The notes beneath the pieces are model-generated. The model saw only the letters and a list, made by a program, of their open reading frames with translations. It was not told where the DNA came from and ran no database searches. This document shows, one piece after another, positions 7,658 through 17,341 of a DNA stretch of 64,000 bases. This stretch comes from Shewanella sp. OMA3-2. Lineage in GTDB: Bacteria > Pseudomonadota > Gammaproteobacteria > Enterobacterales > Shewanellaceae. How positions within the stretch are numbered: the first letter of the stretch is position 1; each line of letters starts with the position of its first letter. A program made the position numbers and the translations under genes. Location of the stretch: NCBI RefSeq assembly GCF_021513195.1, contig NZ_CP090974.1:632001-696000 (forward strand). Reading direction: 5' to 3'.

Positions 7658-9046
7658 ATGAAACCTGTTATTTTTAAAAACGCTGTTAACCAACGCTTTG
7701 TGACTTATTTTGTGTTGATATTACTTACAAATGTGCTGCTGTCATCAGTTACGCTAGCCAGCGAGGATGATCATGCGGGACACAGTCACGTCAGCCAATC
7801 AATTGATGCTGCAAACAGCGTCAACACCTCAGCAGATAAGATTTTTAATCAATCTAAGCCAGCAATATTACCGACTAAAAATAGCGCGAATGATGCCAAT
7901 ATTAAGTATGTTTGCCCTATGCACCCGCATGTGGTTTCAGACGTGCCTGGAACGTGTCCAATTTGTGGTATGAACCTAGAAAAAGTGACTCTCGGCGGCA
8001 TGGTCGGTGAAGATGTCGTGGTGGGTGTGAGCGGTGGTATGCAGCAAGCCTTAGGTATGCGCAGTGAAACTGTCAGCAAAGGCACGCTGTGGAAGTTGGT
8101 TAAAACCATTGGCACTGTCGAATATAATGAAAACGCGATTGGTCATGTACATACCCGCGTGACAGGATGGATAGAAACCTTAAAAGTGCATACCGTTGGC
8201 CAGCAAGTTAAAAAAGGCCAGTTACTATATGAGCTGTATTCACCTGAATTAATCAATGCCCAAGATGATTACATGCAGGCAAGAGATTACCTTAAACAAG
8301 ATAAAAATCGTGGCTCAGTATTACTGAGTAAAGCAAGGCAGCGTCTTGAGTTATTAGGGGTTAGTAGCAGCACTATCGAGCAGTTAGAACGTACCAGTAA
8401 TACCATTTATCGAGTGCCTTTTTATGCCGAACAAGATGGGTTTATCAGCCAATTGACCGTGCGTCATGGCATGTATGTTCAGCCAGGTGACACCTTATTT
8501 GAAATTGTTGATTTAAGCAGTGTGTGGGTAATTGCTGATGTGTTTGAAAATGAACAAAGCTGGTTAAAACAAGGTCGCCCAGTTGAGGTGACCTCTGCGG
8601 CGCAAGGTTTGTTTGATATTGAATCTAGCATTGATTACATCTACCCAGAGCTTGATCCTGTCACCCGCGCGATGCGAGTAAGAATAAAACTCGACAACCC
8701 AGGTAAACAACTTAAGCCGGGCACGTTAGTGGATGTAAAACTGTTCGGCGGCCCCAATCATGATGTGTTATCTATTCCTATCGAAGCATTAATTCTTACC
8801 GGGCGTGAAAACCAGGTCGTGGTGCAACGCAGTGATAACCAATTTACTTCAGTGGCAGTTAAAGTGGGCATAATTGCTCAAGGTAAAGCTGAAATCACCG
8901 AAGGCTTAAAAGCCGGTGATAAAGTGATTGTATCTGGGCAGTTTTTACTCGATTCAGAAGCCAGTATTCAGGGCAGTTTACAGCGTTTAAGTGGCAGTAA
9001 TAGCACGAGTGATAGTGCTGTTACCGACCCTCACGCCAACCATTAA
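7658..9046 (+). CDS. cusB: heavy-metal RND efflux periplasmic adaptor (CusB-type)
   Basis: This is the membrane-fusion subunit that links an RND pump to an outer-membrane channel. The 462-residue protein starts with a signal sequence and a His-rich segment (DDHAGHSHV), followed by a heavy-metal-binding domain at about 84-110 (YVCPMHPHV and CPICGMNLEKV). Then come the biotinyl-lipoyl and alpha-hairpin region (VHTRVTGWIETLKVHTVG, QVKKGQLLYELYSPEL), beta-barrel and membrane-proximal domains. The metal-binding domain and the partner's Met residues favour Cu(I)/Ag(I) over Zn/Co. GAGG precedes the start; the pump gene follows after 12 bp. No outer-membrane CusC-type gene is in this cluster. Confidence 0.88.
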   Translation: MKPVIFKNAVNQRFVTYFVLILLTNVLLSSVTLASEDDHAGHSHVSQSIDAANSVNTSADKIFNQSKPAILPTKNSANDANIKYVCPMHPHVVSDVPGTCPICGMNLEKVTLGGMVGEDVVVGVSGGMQQALGMRSETVSKGTLWKLVKTIGTVEYNENAIGHVHTRVTGWIETLKVHTVGQQVKKGQLLYELYSPELINAQDDYMQARDYLKQDKNRGSVLLSKARQRLELLGVSSSTIEQLERTSNTIYRVPFYAEQDGFISQLTVRHGMYVQPGDTLFEIVDLSSVWVIADVFENEQSWLKQGRPVEVTSAAQGLFDIESSIDYIYPELDPVTRAMRVRIKLDNPGKQLKPGTLVDVKLFGGPNHDVLSIPIEALILTGRENQVVVQRSDNQFTSVAVKVGIIAQGKAEITEGLKAGDKVIVSGQFLLDSEASIQGSLQRLSGSNSTSDSAVTDPHANH

Positions 9047-9058
9047 TCGGAGGTCGCT

Positions 9059-12000
9059 ATGTTAGCAAAAATTATTAGCGCGTCGATTAAACAGCGGGCA
9101 ATGGTATTACTACTGACCGTGGTTATCGCCTTGATTGGTTATCAAGCTATGCGCACAACCCCCCTTGATGCACTACCTGATTTATCGGATGTGCAGGTTA
9201 TTGTCAAAACATCTTATCCAGGACAAACGCCACAGCTAGTAGAAGACCAAGTCACTTACCCATTATCTACCGCCATGTTGGCTGTGCCTGGTGCGAAAAC
9301 GGTACGTGGTTTCTCGATGTTTGGTGACTCTTATGTGTATATCATTTTTGAAGATGGCACCGACATTTACTGGGCGCGCTCAAGGGTATTGGAGTATTTA
9401 TCACAAACCCAGGGTCAGTTACCCGCCAATGTGACACCCACTTTAGGGCCAGATGCGTCAGGTGTAGGTTGGGTATTTCAATACGCGTTAGTGGATCGTA
9501 AAGGTCTGCATGATCTCGCTCAGCTAAGGTCACTGCAAGACTGGTTTTTAAAGCTGGAACTGCAAAGTGTTGAAGGAGTATCTGAAATTGCCACCATAGG
9601 CGGCATGGAGCAGTCATACCAAATAATTGTCGACCCACATAAACTGGCATTGTATCAAATTGATTTAATGACGGTGAGAAACGCGCTTGATAACTCCAAC
9701 AGTTCAACGGGCGGCTCGGTCATTGAAATGGCAGAAGCTGAATACATGATCAGCTCGTCGGGTTATCGTCAAACCATAGCAGACTTTGAAGAAATCCCTT
9801 TGGGTATTGTGTCTGAATCAGGCACGCCCGTGTTAATGAAAGATGTCGCACAGCTGCGTACTGGCCCCGCGGCTCGCCGTGGTATTGCTGAGCTTGATGG
9901 TCAAGGTGAAGTGGTCGGTGGCATTGTGGTGATGCGCTATGGCGAAAATGCCCTCGCAACCATTAATAACGTCAAAAACAAACTGGCTGAAATTGAAAAT
10001 GGCTTACCCGATGGCGTTGAGTTAGTGATCACCTATGATCGCTCGGAACTGATTTTAAATTCCGTTGATAACCTTAAGCATAAAGTGTTAGAAGAAATGC
10101 TGGTGGTTGGCTTTATCTGTCTTATTTTCTTACTGCATGCTCGCTCCACATTAGTCGCCATTATTTCACTGCCGATTTCGATTTTAATCAGCTTTATCGT
10201 GATGAATATTATTGGGGTGAATGCCAATATTATGAGCTTAGGCGGTATTGCCATCGCGATTGGTGCTGTGGTTGATGCCGCCATTGTGATGGTTGAAAAC
10301 GTCCATAAACATCTTGAGCAATACAGTGAACAACATAATGGCGAAACGCCCACGGGTGAAACCCATTGGGAGCTTGTGCGGCAAGCGTCGGTTGAAGTGG
10401 GGCCGGCATTGTTTTTCAGCCTACTGATTATCACCTTAAGTTTTGTTCCTGTGTTCGCATTAGAGGCGCAAGAAGGGCGCTTGTTTCATCCTTTAGCCTT
10501 TACTAAAACTTTTGCTATGGCGGCTTCGGCTATTCTAGCCATTACCTTAATTCCAGTATTAATGGGTTATCTTGTGCGCGGAAAAATACCCGCAGAAAAG
10601 AAAAACCCCTTAAGTCGGGTATTAATTGCCATGTACGAGCCTTTACTTAGGGTTGTACTGCGCTTTCCCAAAATGACCATTTTGGTTGCGTTAATTGCCC
10701 TTGGCAGTGCGATATATCCAATGACAAAAATGGGTAGCGAGTTTATGCCTGTGCTTGAAGAAGGCGATTTACTGTATATGCCCACCACGTTACCAAGCGT
10801 CAGTTCGGGTAAAGCGGCGGAAATTTTACAGCAAACCGATCGTCTGATAAAAACCGTGCCCGAGGTTAAGCGAGTATTTGGTAAAGTCGGTCGAGCAATT
10901 ACCGCCACAGATCCTGCGCCGCTGACCATGCTTGAAACTACCATTATGCTTAATCCTCGTGATACCTGGCGGGAAGGCATGACATTAGAGGGCATCATCA
11001 GCGAGCTGCAAAAAACCGTCAAAGTGCCAGGTATGACTAATGCATGGGTGCAGCCAATTAAAACCCGTATCGACATGTTATCTACTGGGGTGAGAACGCC
11101 TGTGGGGATAAAAATCTCCGGTGCAGATATTAATGAACTGCAACGAATAGGCACTGAAATTGAAGCTGTGGTCAGTAAATTGCCAGGCACTATTTCAGCG
11201 TTTGCGCAGCGAACCAGTGGTGGTCGTTATATTGATATTGAGCCCGATCTAAAAAATGCCGCCCGTTACGGCATGACCTTAAAAGACATTCAAGATGTAG
11301 TGCAAATGGCCATAGGTGGCATGCAAGTGGGTCAGTCGATACAAGGGCAAGAGCGTTACCCTATTATCATTCGCTACCCACGCGAGCTACGTGACAACAT
11401 AGAAAAGCTCAAGGACTTACCGGTACTCACCAAAACCGGTAAATATGTGCCTTTGGGGAATTTAGCCAGCATTAGCATCAGTGACGGTGCGCCTATGCTG
11501 GCCAGTGAAAACGGTCGTTTAATCAGTTGGGTGTTTGTTGATTTGCACGATATCTCAATTGGTGAATATATCGCGATGGCGCGCATTGCGCTGGATGAAC
11601 AAGTTACTCTTCCACCCCGTTACAGTTATAGCTTTGCTGGTCAGTATGAGTATATGCAACGGGTTGAAGCTAAAATGAAGCTAGTGATTCCATTGATGTT
11701 AATAGTGATTTTCATTTTGTTGATGATGACATTTAGCTCATTTATTCAAGCGTCGGTGATCATGTTAAGCCTACCATTTTCATTAGTGGGCAGTGCCTGG
11801 TTATTGTACTTACTCGACTTCAATTTTTCGGTTGCGGTATCGGTCGGCATGATAGCCCTTGCAGGCGTAGCGGCTGAGTTTGGTGTGGTGATGCAAGTGT
11901 ATTTGAATAACAGCATTAAAGATCGCCAAGCCGCAGGACAATACAATCACCGCGCAGATTTAACCGAAGCATTAATTCATGGCGCGGTCATGCGTATACG

Positions 12001-12193
12001 CCCCAAAGCGATGACGGTAGCAACAATTTTCTTTGGATTGTTGCCCATAATGTGGGGCAGCGGTACAGGTAATGAAGTGATGCAAAAAATAGCCGCCCCT
12101 ATGGTTGGTGGCATGGTCACCGCACCGTTATTATCATTATTTGTTATTCCGGCGATATATTTACTGATATACGGCCGTAAAATGGCCAAGTAA
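9059..12193 (+). CDS. cusA: heavy-metal RND efflux pump, CusA/CzcA family
   Basis: This inner-membrane proton-driven pump of 1044 residues has the standard HME-RND layout: TM1, a large periplasmic loop, TM2-6, a second loop and TM7-12. The family signature GAVVDAAIVMVEN is in TM4. Met residues in PLTMLETT and RIDMLSTG sit where E. coli CusA has its Cu/Ag-binding methionines, which favours monovalent copper or silver as substrate. C-terminal blocks such as GVAAEFGVVM and AMTVATIFFGLLPIMWG are strongly conserved. It is preceded by GGAG and the adaptor gene, and a strong terminator lies 26 bp downstream. Substrate is inferred from residues only. Confidence 0.9.
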   Translation: MLAKIISASIKQRAMVLLLTVVIALIGYQAMRTTPLDALPDLSDVQVIVKTSYPGQTPQLVEDQVTYPLSTAMLAVPGAKTVRGFSMFGDSYVYIIFEDGTDIYWARSRVLEYLSQTQGQLPANVTPTLGPDASGVGWVFQYALVDRKGLHDLAQLRSLQDWFLKLELQSVEGVSEIATIGGMEQSYQIIVDPHKLALYQIDLMTVRNALDNSNSSTGGSVIEMAEAEYMISSSGYRQTIADFEEIPLGIVSESGTPVLMKDVAQLRTGPAARRGIAELDGQGEVVGGIVVMRYGENALATINNVKNKLAEIENGLPDGVELVITYDRSELILNSVDNLKHKVLEEMLVVGFICLIFLLHARSTLVAIISLPISILISFIVMNIIGVNANIMSLGGIAIAIGAVVDAAIVMVENVHKHLEQYSEQHNGETPTGETHWELVRQASVEVGPALFFSLLIITLSFVPVFALEAQEGRLFHPLAFTKTFAMAASAILAITLIPVLMGYLVRGKIPAEKKNPLSRVLIAMYEPLLRVVLRFPKMTILVALIALGSAIYPMTKMGSEFMPVLEEGDLLYMPTTLPSVSSGKAAEILQQTDRLIKTVPEVKRVFGKVGRAITATDPAPLTMLETTIMLNPRDTWREGMTLEGIISELQKTVKVPGMTNAWVQPIKTRIDMLSTGVRTPVGIKISGADINELQRIGTEIEAVVSKLPGTISAFAQRTSGGRYIDIEPDLKNAARYGMTLKDIQDVVQMAIGGMQVGQSIQGQERYPIIIRYPRELRDNIEKLKDLPVLTKTGKYVPLGNLASISISDGAPMLASENGRLISWVFVDLHDISIGEYIAMARIALDEQVTLPPRYSYSFAGQYEYMQRVEAKMKLVIPLMLIVIFILLMMTFSSFIQASVIMLSLPFSLVGSAWLLYLLDFNFSVAVSVGMIALAGVAAEFGVVMQVYLNNSIKDRQAAGQYNHRADLTEALIHGAVMRIRPKAMTVATIFFGLLPIMWGSGTGNEVMQKIAAPMVGGMVTAPLLSLFVIPAIYLLIYGRKMAK

Positions 12194-12218
12194 TTTAGGC
12201 GCTTTTTATTTTCTAACT

Positions 12219-12247
12219 AAATGCCCTCAGTCACTTGAGGGCATTTT
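12219..12247 (+). terminator. intrinsic terminator of the efflux operon
   Basis: An 11-bp perfect stem (12219-12229 with 12236-12246) with a 6-nt loop and a T run closes the cusBA operon. Confidence 0.85.
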
Positions 12248-12436
12248 TATATGTGTTATTTACATAAATCCCAGCTTTAACTCGATGACTTTATAGATTT
12301 TGCTATTCACATCTGTTTGCAATTCAATTCTTTGCTACAGACTAAAATCGGGTGCATTGCTAAGCTATTTTTGTCAAACTACTATGCATAAAATAGATAA
12401 AAAACATCAATATAATAACGACAACAAGGACTCTTC

Positions 12437-14911
12437 ATGAAAGCTTTTACACTGGTGTTGACCAGTTTAGCCATGGCTATTTCAGGCATTGCCCACGGGG
12501 CTGAAATAGATACCCGCTACATTCAGCGCTTAGGGCCAGTCAGCCAGATCACCGCAGCACCATTATCAAAAGGCGAACATGCGGATGTTTTACGGGCTAA
12601 TTTGATTGCTAATTTAGTTGAACAACTTAGTCAAGTTGAGCCTAAGCCAGTGCAAATATTTAATCAAAAACTGACCTGGCAAGCGGCCTCATCTAAAGTT
12701 GAGGCTGAGGGTTGGTTAGCGTATCAGTTACCTGTAGCTACCCAGCGATTTACCCAAGGTACACTAACAGTAAAAGGGCTTGAAAACCCGCAGGTATATT
12801 TGAATGGTCAATTGGTCAAGTCGGCCAATGACGTGAAATTAACCTTAGCCAATGGCGACTATCAAATTTTAATTTTGGCCGATGGCCAGAAAGCTGATGA
12901 GCCTTTCAGTTTAGATTGGCAGGGCAATAGTGATGTTGATCAGTTGGATTTTAGCCAACAAAAAAGCCAACGTTTATCAGCGCAACAGCTATTTGACGCC
13001 AAAGTGATCAACAGTTTAAATTTGTCGCCAAATGGCAAATACTTGCTGCAATCGACTCTCGAATATCAAGCGGGTCAAGGCGACAATGCTGTTCAGGTGG
13101 CAGAGCTGCGTAATGTAGCAGACAATAGCGTGATGTATCGTTGGCAAGACAACCGCCCAAGCAGTGCGGAGTGGTCAAACGACAGTAAACAACTGGCATT
13201 TGTAGCCAATAAACAAATTCAATTACTTAATATTGCTGATTTAAGCATTCAAGTAGCCGCGACAGATATGGACAATGTGTCGGGTTTACATTGGTACGGC
13301 AACAGCTTGTTGTTTAGCTGGCAAAAACCTTTTAAAGCCGATGACAAAGCCACCTCAAAACGTTTTCAAGCATTAGAAGACCGCTGGAGTTACTGGCGTG
13401 ACACTAACCAAATTTATCAATTAGATGTCGCTTCAGGTTTTATGCGTCAGTTAACCGACAATAAAATCAGCAGCGACTTGTTAGACAGTAATGCTGATAA
13501 AGGCACATTATTATTGGTCCGCTCGCCAGTTAATTATACCGAACCCGCACATGGCTTAACCCAGCTAATTGAGTTAAATCTAGCTAACCTAACTGAAACC
13601 TTCATTGGCGAATACCGTAGTTTTAGCGATGCATTATATGCCGATGACGGTATGTATATTACCGCCGGCCCTCGCTTTATGGATGGCGTAGGCATACAAG
13701 ATAACACCATTGAAGTGAATGACTATGATGGCCAACTATACTGGCGAGACAGCAAGGGCGTTGTTAGTGCGTTAAGCAAAGACTTTGACCCTGCCATTGG
13801 CAGTATGACCAAACTAGAAAATGACGATGTGGTATTAACGGTAACCGAAGGTGATCGTTCACCATTGTATTTGTTTGATAAAAGTAAAAGTCGTTTCAGT
13901 AAAATAGACACAGGTGTCGATATGGTCGACAGCTTTAGTGTGGCAACAAAGCAATCTACGCCAACTATAGTCTTTGCTGGTACTTCAGCGACGATACCGC
14001 AAAAAGCCTACAAAATGACCGTTAATTCCAGCCGAAAGCAGGTACTGTTTGATAGTCAAAAACAAAGCTACGCCGCGACGCGTTTAGGTAAAATTGAAGA
14101 CTTTGATTTTACCAATAAGCATGGTCATAACATTGATGGTCGGGTGTATTTACCCACTGACTTTGATGCTAATAAAAAGTACCCTGCGCTAGTGTATTAC
14201 TATGGCGGTACTTCACCGGTAGGGCGCCACTTTACGGGTCGCTGGCCATTCAACCTCTGGGCAGCACAGGGATATGTGGTGTATGTATTACAACCTAATG
14301 GTGCAACCGGTTATGGGCAAGCTTTTAGTGGCCGTCATGTTAATGCATGGGGTAAATACAGTGCCGAAGATATTATTGATGGCACTAAAGCTTTCTTAAA
14401 TGCCCACAGCTTTGTTGACCCCAAACGAGTAGGTAATATGGGCGCATCATACGGCGGTTTTATGACCATGTATCTAGCCACCCAAACCGATATTTTTGCT
14501 GCATCAATGTCACACGCGGGGATCAGTAATTTATCATCTTACTGGGGACATGGCTGGTGGGGTTATGGTTATTCTGGCGTCGCCAGTCGCGGCAGTTTTC
14601 CGTGGAACAATCCTGATCTCTACGTTGAGCAAAGTCCTTTGTATCACGCCGATAAAATCACCACACCGCTATTACTGATCCACGGTAATGCAGACACTAA
14701 CGTGCCTGTAGGTGAAAGTCATTACATGTACACAGCACTTAAGATATTAGGTAAAGAAGTTGAATTAGTTGAGTTTAACGACCAAGACCATCATATCAAT
14801 ACTCGCCAAGTACGGTTCGACTGGTGGGATACCACAATCGCATGGTTTGATCTTAAGTTAAAAGATGAACCCGAGTGGTGGAATAGCCTTTATCCTGAAA
14901 CCAAAAAATAA
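12437..14911 (+). CDS. S9 family (prolyl oligopeptidase-type) serine peptidase, exported
   Basis: The 824-residue protein starts with a signal peptide (cleavage probably after AHGA). The middle is a WD/beta-propeller-like region and the last 250 residues are an alpha/beta-hydrolase peptidase domain. The nucleophile is Ser671 in GASYGGFM, with Asp753 in HGNADTNVP and His785 in DQDHHI completing a plausible triad. It probably cleaves small peptides in the periplasm or is surface linked; dipeptidyl-peptidase IV-like or acylaminoacyl-peptidase-like activity cannot be separated by sequence reading. AAGGA precedes the start. The gene is flanked by terminators, so it appears monocistronic. Confidence 0.88.
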   Translation: MKAFTLVLTSLAMAISGIAHGAEIDTRYIQRLGPVSQITAAPLSKGEHADVLRANLIANLVEQLSQVEPKPVQIFNQKLTWQAASSKVEAEGWLAYQLPVATQRFTQGTLTVKGLENPQVYLNGQLVKSANDVKLTLANGDYQILILADGQKADEPFSLDWQGNSDVDQLDFSQQKSQRLSAQQLFDAKVINSLNLSPNGKYLLQSTLEYQAGQGDNAVQVAELRNVADNSVMYRWQDNRPSSAEWSNDSKQLAFVANKQIQLLNIADLSIQVAATDMDNVSGLHWYGNSLLFSWQKPFKADDKATSKRFQALEDRWSYWRDTNQIYQLDVASGFMRQLTDNKISSDLLDSNADKGTLLLVRSPVNYTEPAHGLTQLIELNLANLTETFIGEYRSFSDALYADDGMYITAGPRFMDGVGIQDNTIEVNDYDGQLYWRDSKGVVSALSKDFDPAIGSMTKLENDDVVLTVTEGDRSPLYLFDKSKSRFSKIDTGVDMVDSFSVATKQSTPTIVFAGTSATIPQKAYKMTVNSSRKQVLFDSQKQSYAATRLGKIEDFDFTNKHGHNIDGRVYLPTDFDANKKYPALVYYYGGTSPVGRHFTGRWPFNLWAAQGYVVYVLQPNGATGYGQAFSGRHVNAWGKYSAEDIIDGTKAFLNAHSFVDPKRVGNMGASYGGFMTMYLATQTDIFAASMSHAGISNLSSYWGHGWWGYGYSGVASRGSFPWNNPDLYVEQSPLYHADKITTPLLLIHGNADTNVPVGESHYMYTALKILGKEVELVEFNDQDHHINTRQVRFDWWDTTIAWFDLKLKDEPEWWNSLYPETKK

Positions 14912-14935
14912 TCCATTTGGTCGTGCAATATAAAC

Positions 14936-14962
14936 AATCAGCCTCGCAATGCGGGGCTGATT
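14936..14962 (+). terminator. terminator-like hairpin after the S9 peptidase
   Basis: A 12-bp stem (one T-G pair) with a 3-nt loop lies 25 bp after the stop codon; the following tract is only moderately T-rich. Confidence 0.6.
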
Positions 14963-15162
14963 GATTTCAATCGGATGTGGACACTGTGGCTTCGTGGCTG
15001 AAAGGCGATAAGAGCCCGACAAAACTCTTCATGGGCGTAAAAGAGTGAATTTTTATCTCTTAGATTTAGCTTGATTTGTGATTGTGGCAAAAGCTAAATC
15101 AGAACAAGAGTTAACGTATTTGTGAACCTTCCAGACTCAATTTGAATTGAGGTCATCAAGAA

Positions 15163-15202
15163 AAGGCCGTGAGCTTGGCATGGATGCCACGCTCACGACC
15201 TT
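15163..15202. repeat. long imperfect palindrome
   Basis: Complementary blocks AAGG..CGTGAGC, GGCA / TGCC and GCTCACG..CCTT nest symmetrically around 15181-15184. The GC-rich form in AT-rich intergenic DNA resembles an extragenic palindromic element or the 3' terminator of ppiC (on the minus strand), but no T run follows. Confidence 0.5.
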
Positions 15203-15269
15203 AGTGGCCGCTGGCCATATTTGGAACACTCTTTTGGGCATAAATGAATCAATTATGGCAGCCTTAACT

Positions 15270-15548
15270 CTATGTTCTGTAAAGCACTTTTACCACATGC
15301 CAGCCAAATTTGGTTTTGACTAAATGCGGCGTGATGAGCTCGCCGCTGAAGCAGACTTTATCAAATGGCGGCACCATTTGGCCTTGTTTGAACTCACCTA
15401 AACTACCGCCTTTTTTACCTGATGGGCAGCTAGAGTGTTGCTTAGCTAGCACATCAAATTTGGCGCCTTTTTTAAGTTTGGCCATAATGTCGTCAGCCAG
15501 TTCTTTGTGTTTAACTAAAATATGTAATGCGCTAGCTGTGCGAGCCAT
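15270..15548 (-). CDS. ppiC: peptidyl-prolyl cis-trans isomerase C (parvulin)
   Basis: This small cytoplasmic rotamase speeds cis-trans isomerisation of X-Pro bonds. The 92-residue protein is a single parvulin domain of the usual PpiC size. It carries the family blocks [32 protein letters not shown] and [10 protein letters not shown], and matches the E. coli protein closely over its full length. It stands alone on the minus strand with its own upstream region of about 110 bp. No oddities were seen. Confidence 0.93.
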   Translation of the reverse strand: MARTASALHILVKHKELADDIMAKLKKGAKFDVLAKQHSSCPSGKKGGSLGEFKQGQMVPPFDKVCFSGELITPHLVKTKFGWHVVKVLYRT

Positions 15549-15663
15549 GGGGTAAACCTTTTATAAAATATCGCTAATGGCGGCATTATATCACTGCTTA
15601 CCCAGGTTGCTAACCTCGCTTGTGTAGCCTACTTCATCAACGGTTATTGTCGACGTAGAGTCA

Positions 15664-16095
15664 CTATCGGGATGAGCATAGGCGTGTTTTGAGCTTTTGA
15701 AATGGTTGAAATTTGTCATAGCACCAGTTAAAGCCAATCGCATAGAAAAAGAAAAATACTAAAAAACCAGCTTCTAATGCCAATGCTGCCATCAGACTAA
15801 CATCCAGTAACCATGCAATTAATGGTACAGATAAAAAGACAATACCCCCCTCAAACCCCAGAGCATGTATTACCCTTTTCATCATAGAACGATCAAGTCG
15901 GTTATGGCCAAATACCTTATCAAACAAAATGTTATAAACATAATTCCATGCCACCGTGTATAGGCTGAGTAATATACTGACCACCACTAAGCTATTGGCT
16001 TTTTCATCACTGAATACATGCGCTATGAGAACAATAAATAGCAGTGCAATAAGTTCAAATGCGATGGCATGAAAAATCCGCTCAGTTCTGTTCAT
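15664..16095 (-). CDS. PACE family efflux transporter (AceI-like)
   Basis: The protein has 143 residues and four membrane helices arranged as two tandem bacterial transmembrane pairs. RIFHAIAFELIAL in helix 1 contains the membrane-embedded glutamate essential in AceI, and the second repeat carries RVIHALGFEGGIV. PACE proteins export chlorhexidine and other biocides, or natural short-chain diamines, with proton exchange. The gene is divergent from a LysR-type regulator, the same arrangement as aceI-aceR, so that regulator probably controls it. The substrate cannot be told from sequence. Confidence 0.9.
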   Translation of the reverse strand: MNRTERIFHAIAFELIALLFIVLIAHVFSDEKANSLVVVSILLSLYTVAWNYVYNILFDKVFGHNRLDRSMMKRVIHALGFEGGIVFLSVPLIAWLLDVSLMAALALEAGFLVFFFFYAIGFNWCYDKFQPFQKLKTRLCSSR

Positions 16096-16186
16096 TTGAT
16101 ATCCTGATGCTATAACACAATATAATAACTATATTAATATCATGAATTTCGATACTTTAAAGTTAGATACTATAAGGTAAAACGAT

Positions 16187-17065
16187 ATGTTTAGTCTTGA
16201 ACAGTTAGAAGCTTTTGTTACTACGGTTGAGAAAGGGTCATTTTCGGCGGCTGCGCGCGCTTTAGGTAAGGCGCAATCTGCTGTAAGTCAGCATGTATTG
16301 AATTTGGAAATAGATTGCCAGTGCGATTTATTTGACCGCAGTGGTCGATATCCGGTATTAACCGACAGCGGCCATAATTTAGTTGCTCATGCAAAAGCTG
16401 TGTTACAGCAACATAAGCGATTACAGCATCAAGCATTGCATCTTACTATGCATGGCCATTCAACATTAGTGCTGGCAATTGATGAAGGTATTCCTTTAGC
16501 GGGTATTACCGCTCAATTAGGCGTGTTAGCGGCAAAGTATCCGCAATTATCGATTGAATGTTTGTCAGCGGCCAGTACTGACATTATTGATATGGTCAGT
16601 TCAGGCAGGGCAACAACAGGGGTGATTTTTAGCGAGCAAGCCTTACCAAGCGATATTGATTTTGAAAACCTCGGCGCACTGACATTTGATGTGTTTGTTT
16701 CAAGCCATCATCCGTTGGCGCAAAGTACCGCTATGCATATTGATATGTTAAAACTACATCGACAATTATTGATCAGCGCCCGTAATGCGAAGCAAAGTAC
16801 GTTTCATCAAGCCCATAGCCCAGATATTTGGCATGCGGATAATTACTTTATGCTACTGGCATTAACGGTTAGCGGTTTTGGCTGGAGCTTTTTACCAACC
16901 CATATTGCCCAGGACGATTTAGCGGCGGGTCGTATAGTGAAATTGCCCATCGAGTTTGAAGAATTACGCTGGCATGTGAATGTTGATATTATTCAGCATC
17001 AAAATTGCAGCACAGATCCTATGCATAAACGCATTCGGCAATTGTTTGCGACTATTTTGCAGTAG
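16187..17065 (+). CDS. LysR family regulator, probably of the PACE transporter gene
   Basis: The 292-residue protein has an N-terminal helix-turn-helix (residues about 3-60; SLEQLEAFVTTVEKGSFSAA, then KAQSAVSQHV) and a periplasmic-binding-fold effector domain. It is divergent from the PACE gene with 91 bp between starts, room for shared control. GATACT occurs twice with 15-bp spacing (16151-16156 and 16166-16171) just before the start and could be part of its binding site. The inducing compound is unknown. Confidence 0.88.
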   Translation: MFSLEQLEAFVTTVEKGSFSAAARALGKAQSAVSQHVLNLEIDCQCDLFDRSGRYPVLTDSGHNLVAHAKAVLQQHKRLQHQALHLTMHGHSTLVLAIDEGIPLAGITAQLGVLAAKYPQLSIECLSAASTDIIDMVSSGRATTGVIFSEQALPSDIDFENLGALTFDVFVSSHHPLAQSTAMHIDMLKLHRQLLISARNAKQSTFHQAHSPDIWHADNYFMLLALTVSGFGWSFLPTHIAQDDLAAGRIVKLPIEFEELRWHVNVDIIQHQNCSTDPMHKRIRQLFATILQ

Positions 17066-17108
17066 ACTGACTTTGCTAGGAAGATCATTAAAGGTTATTG
17101 TTTAAAGC

Positions 17109-17134
17109 GATAAATTAGTTTGGACTAATTTATC
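17109..17134 (+). terminator. palindrome after the LysR gene, possible weak terminator
   Basis: GATAAATTAGT (17109-17119) pairs perfectly with 17124-17134 over a 4-nt loop, 43 bp beyond the stop codon. The stem is AT-rich and the following T run is short, so it could instead be an operator for the downstream peroxiredoxin gene. Confidence 0.4.
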
Positions 17135-17341
17135 TTTGCAGACGTACAATGAGACCAGCAATTCGACGATATGATTGATGACAATGTCTTGATAGCCGAG
17201 TGTCAATAATGCGCGTTAGCAATGAGCTATAGCAATAAATTGTCATAATTATCAGTCATAATCAGTTATAAGCATCAACTTCTATTTTATACAGTGGCAT
17301 TTCGACAATGCCTTTAATAACCTCACCATTAAGGAACAAAC

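Larger units (their letters stand above)
14912..15269. other. 358-bp intergenic region with hairpins
   Basis: No gene is seen. It contains the peptidase terminator (14936-14962), a short palindrome around 15133-15153 and a long imperfect hairpin at 15163-15202. The segment GAATTGAGGTCAT (15144-15156) recurs exactly at 53881-53893, another non-coding stretch, which hints at a dispersed repeat. Confidence 0.5.

Noticed and set aside
15133..15153. Short palindrome GACTCAATT..AATTGAGGTC as a regulator site
   Set aside because: It is far from any start codon on either strand and AT-rich; better treated as part of a possible repeat.
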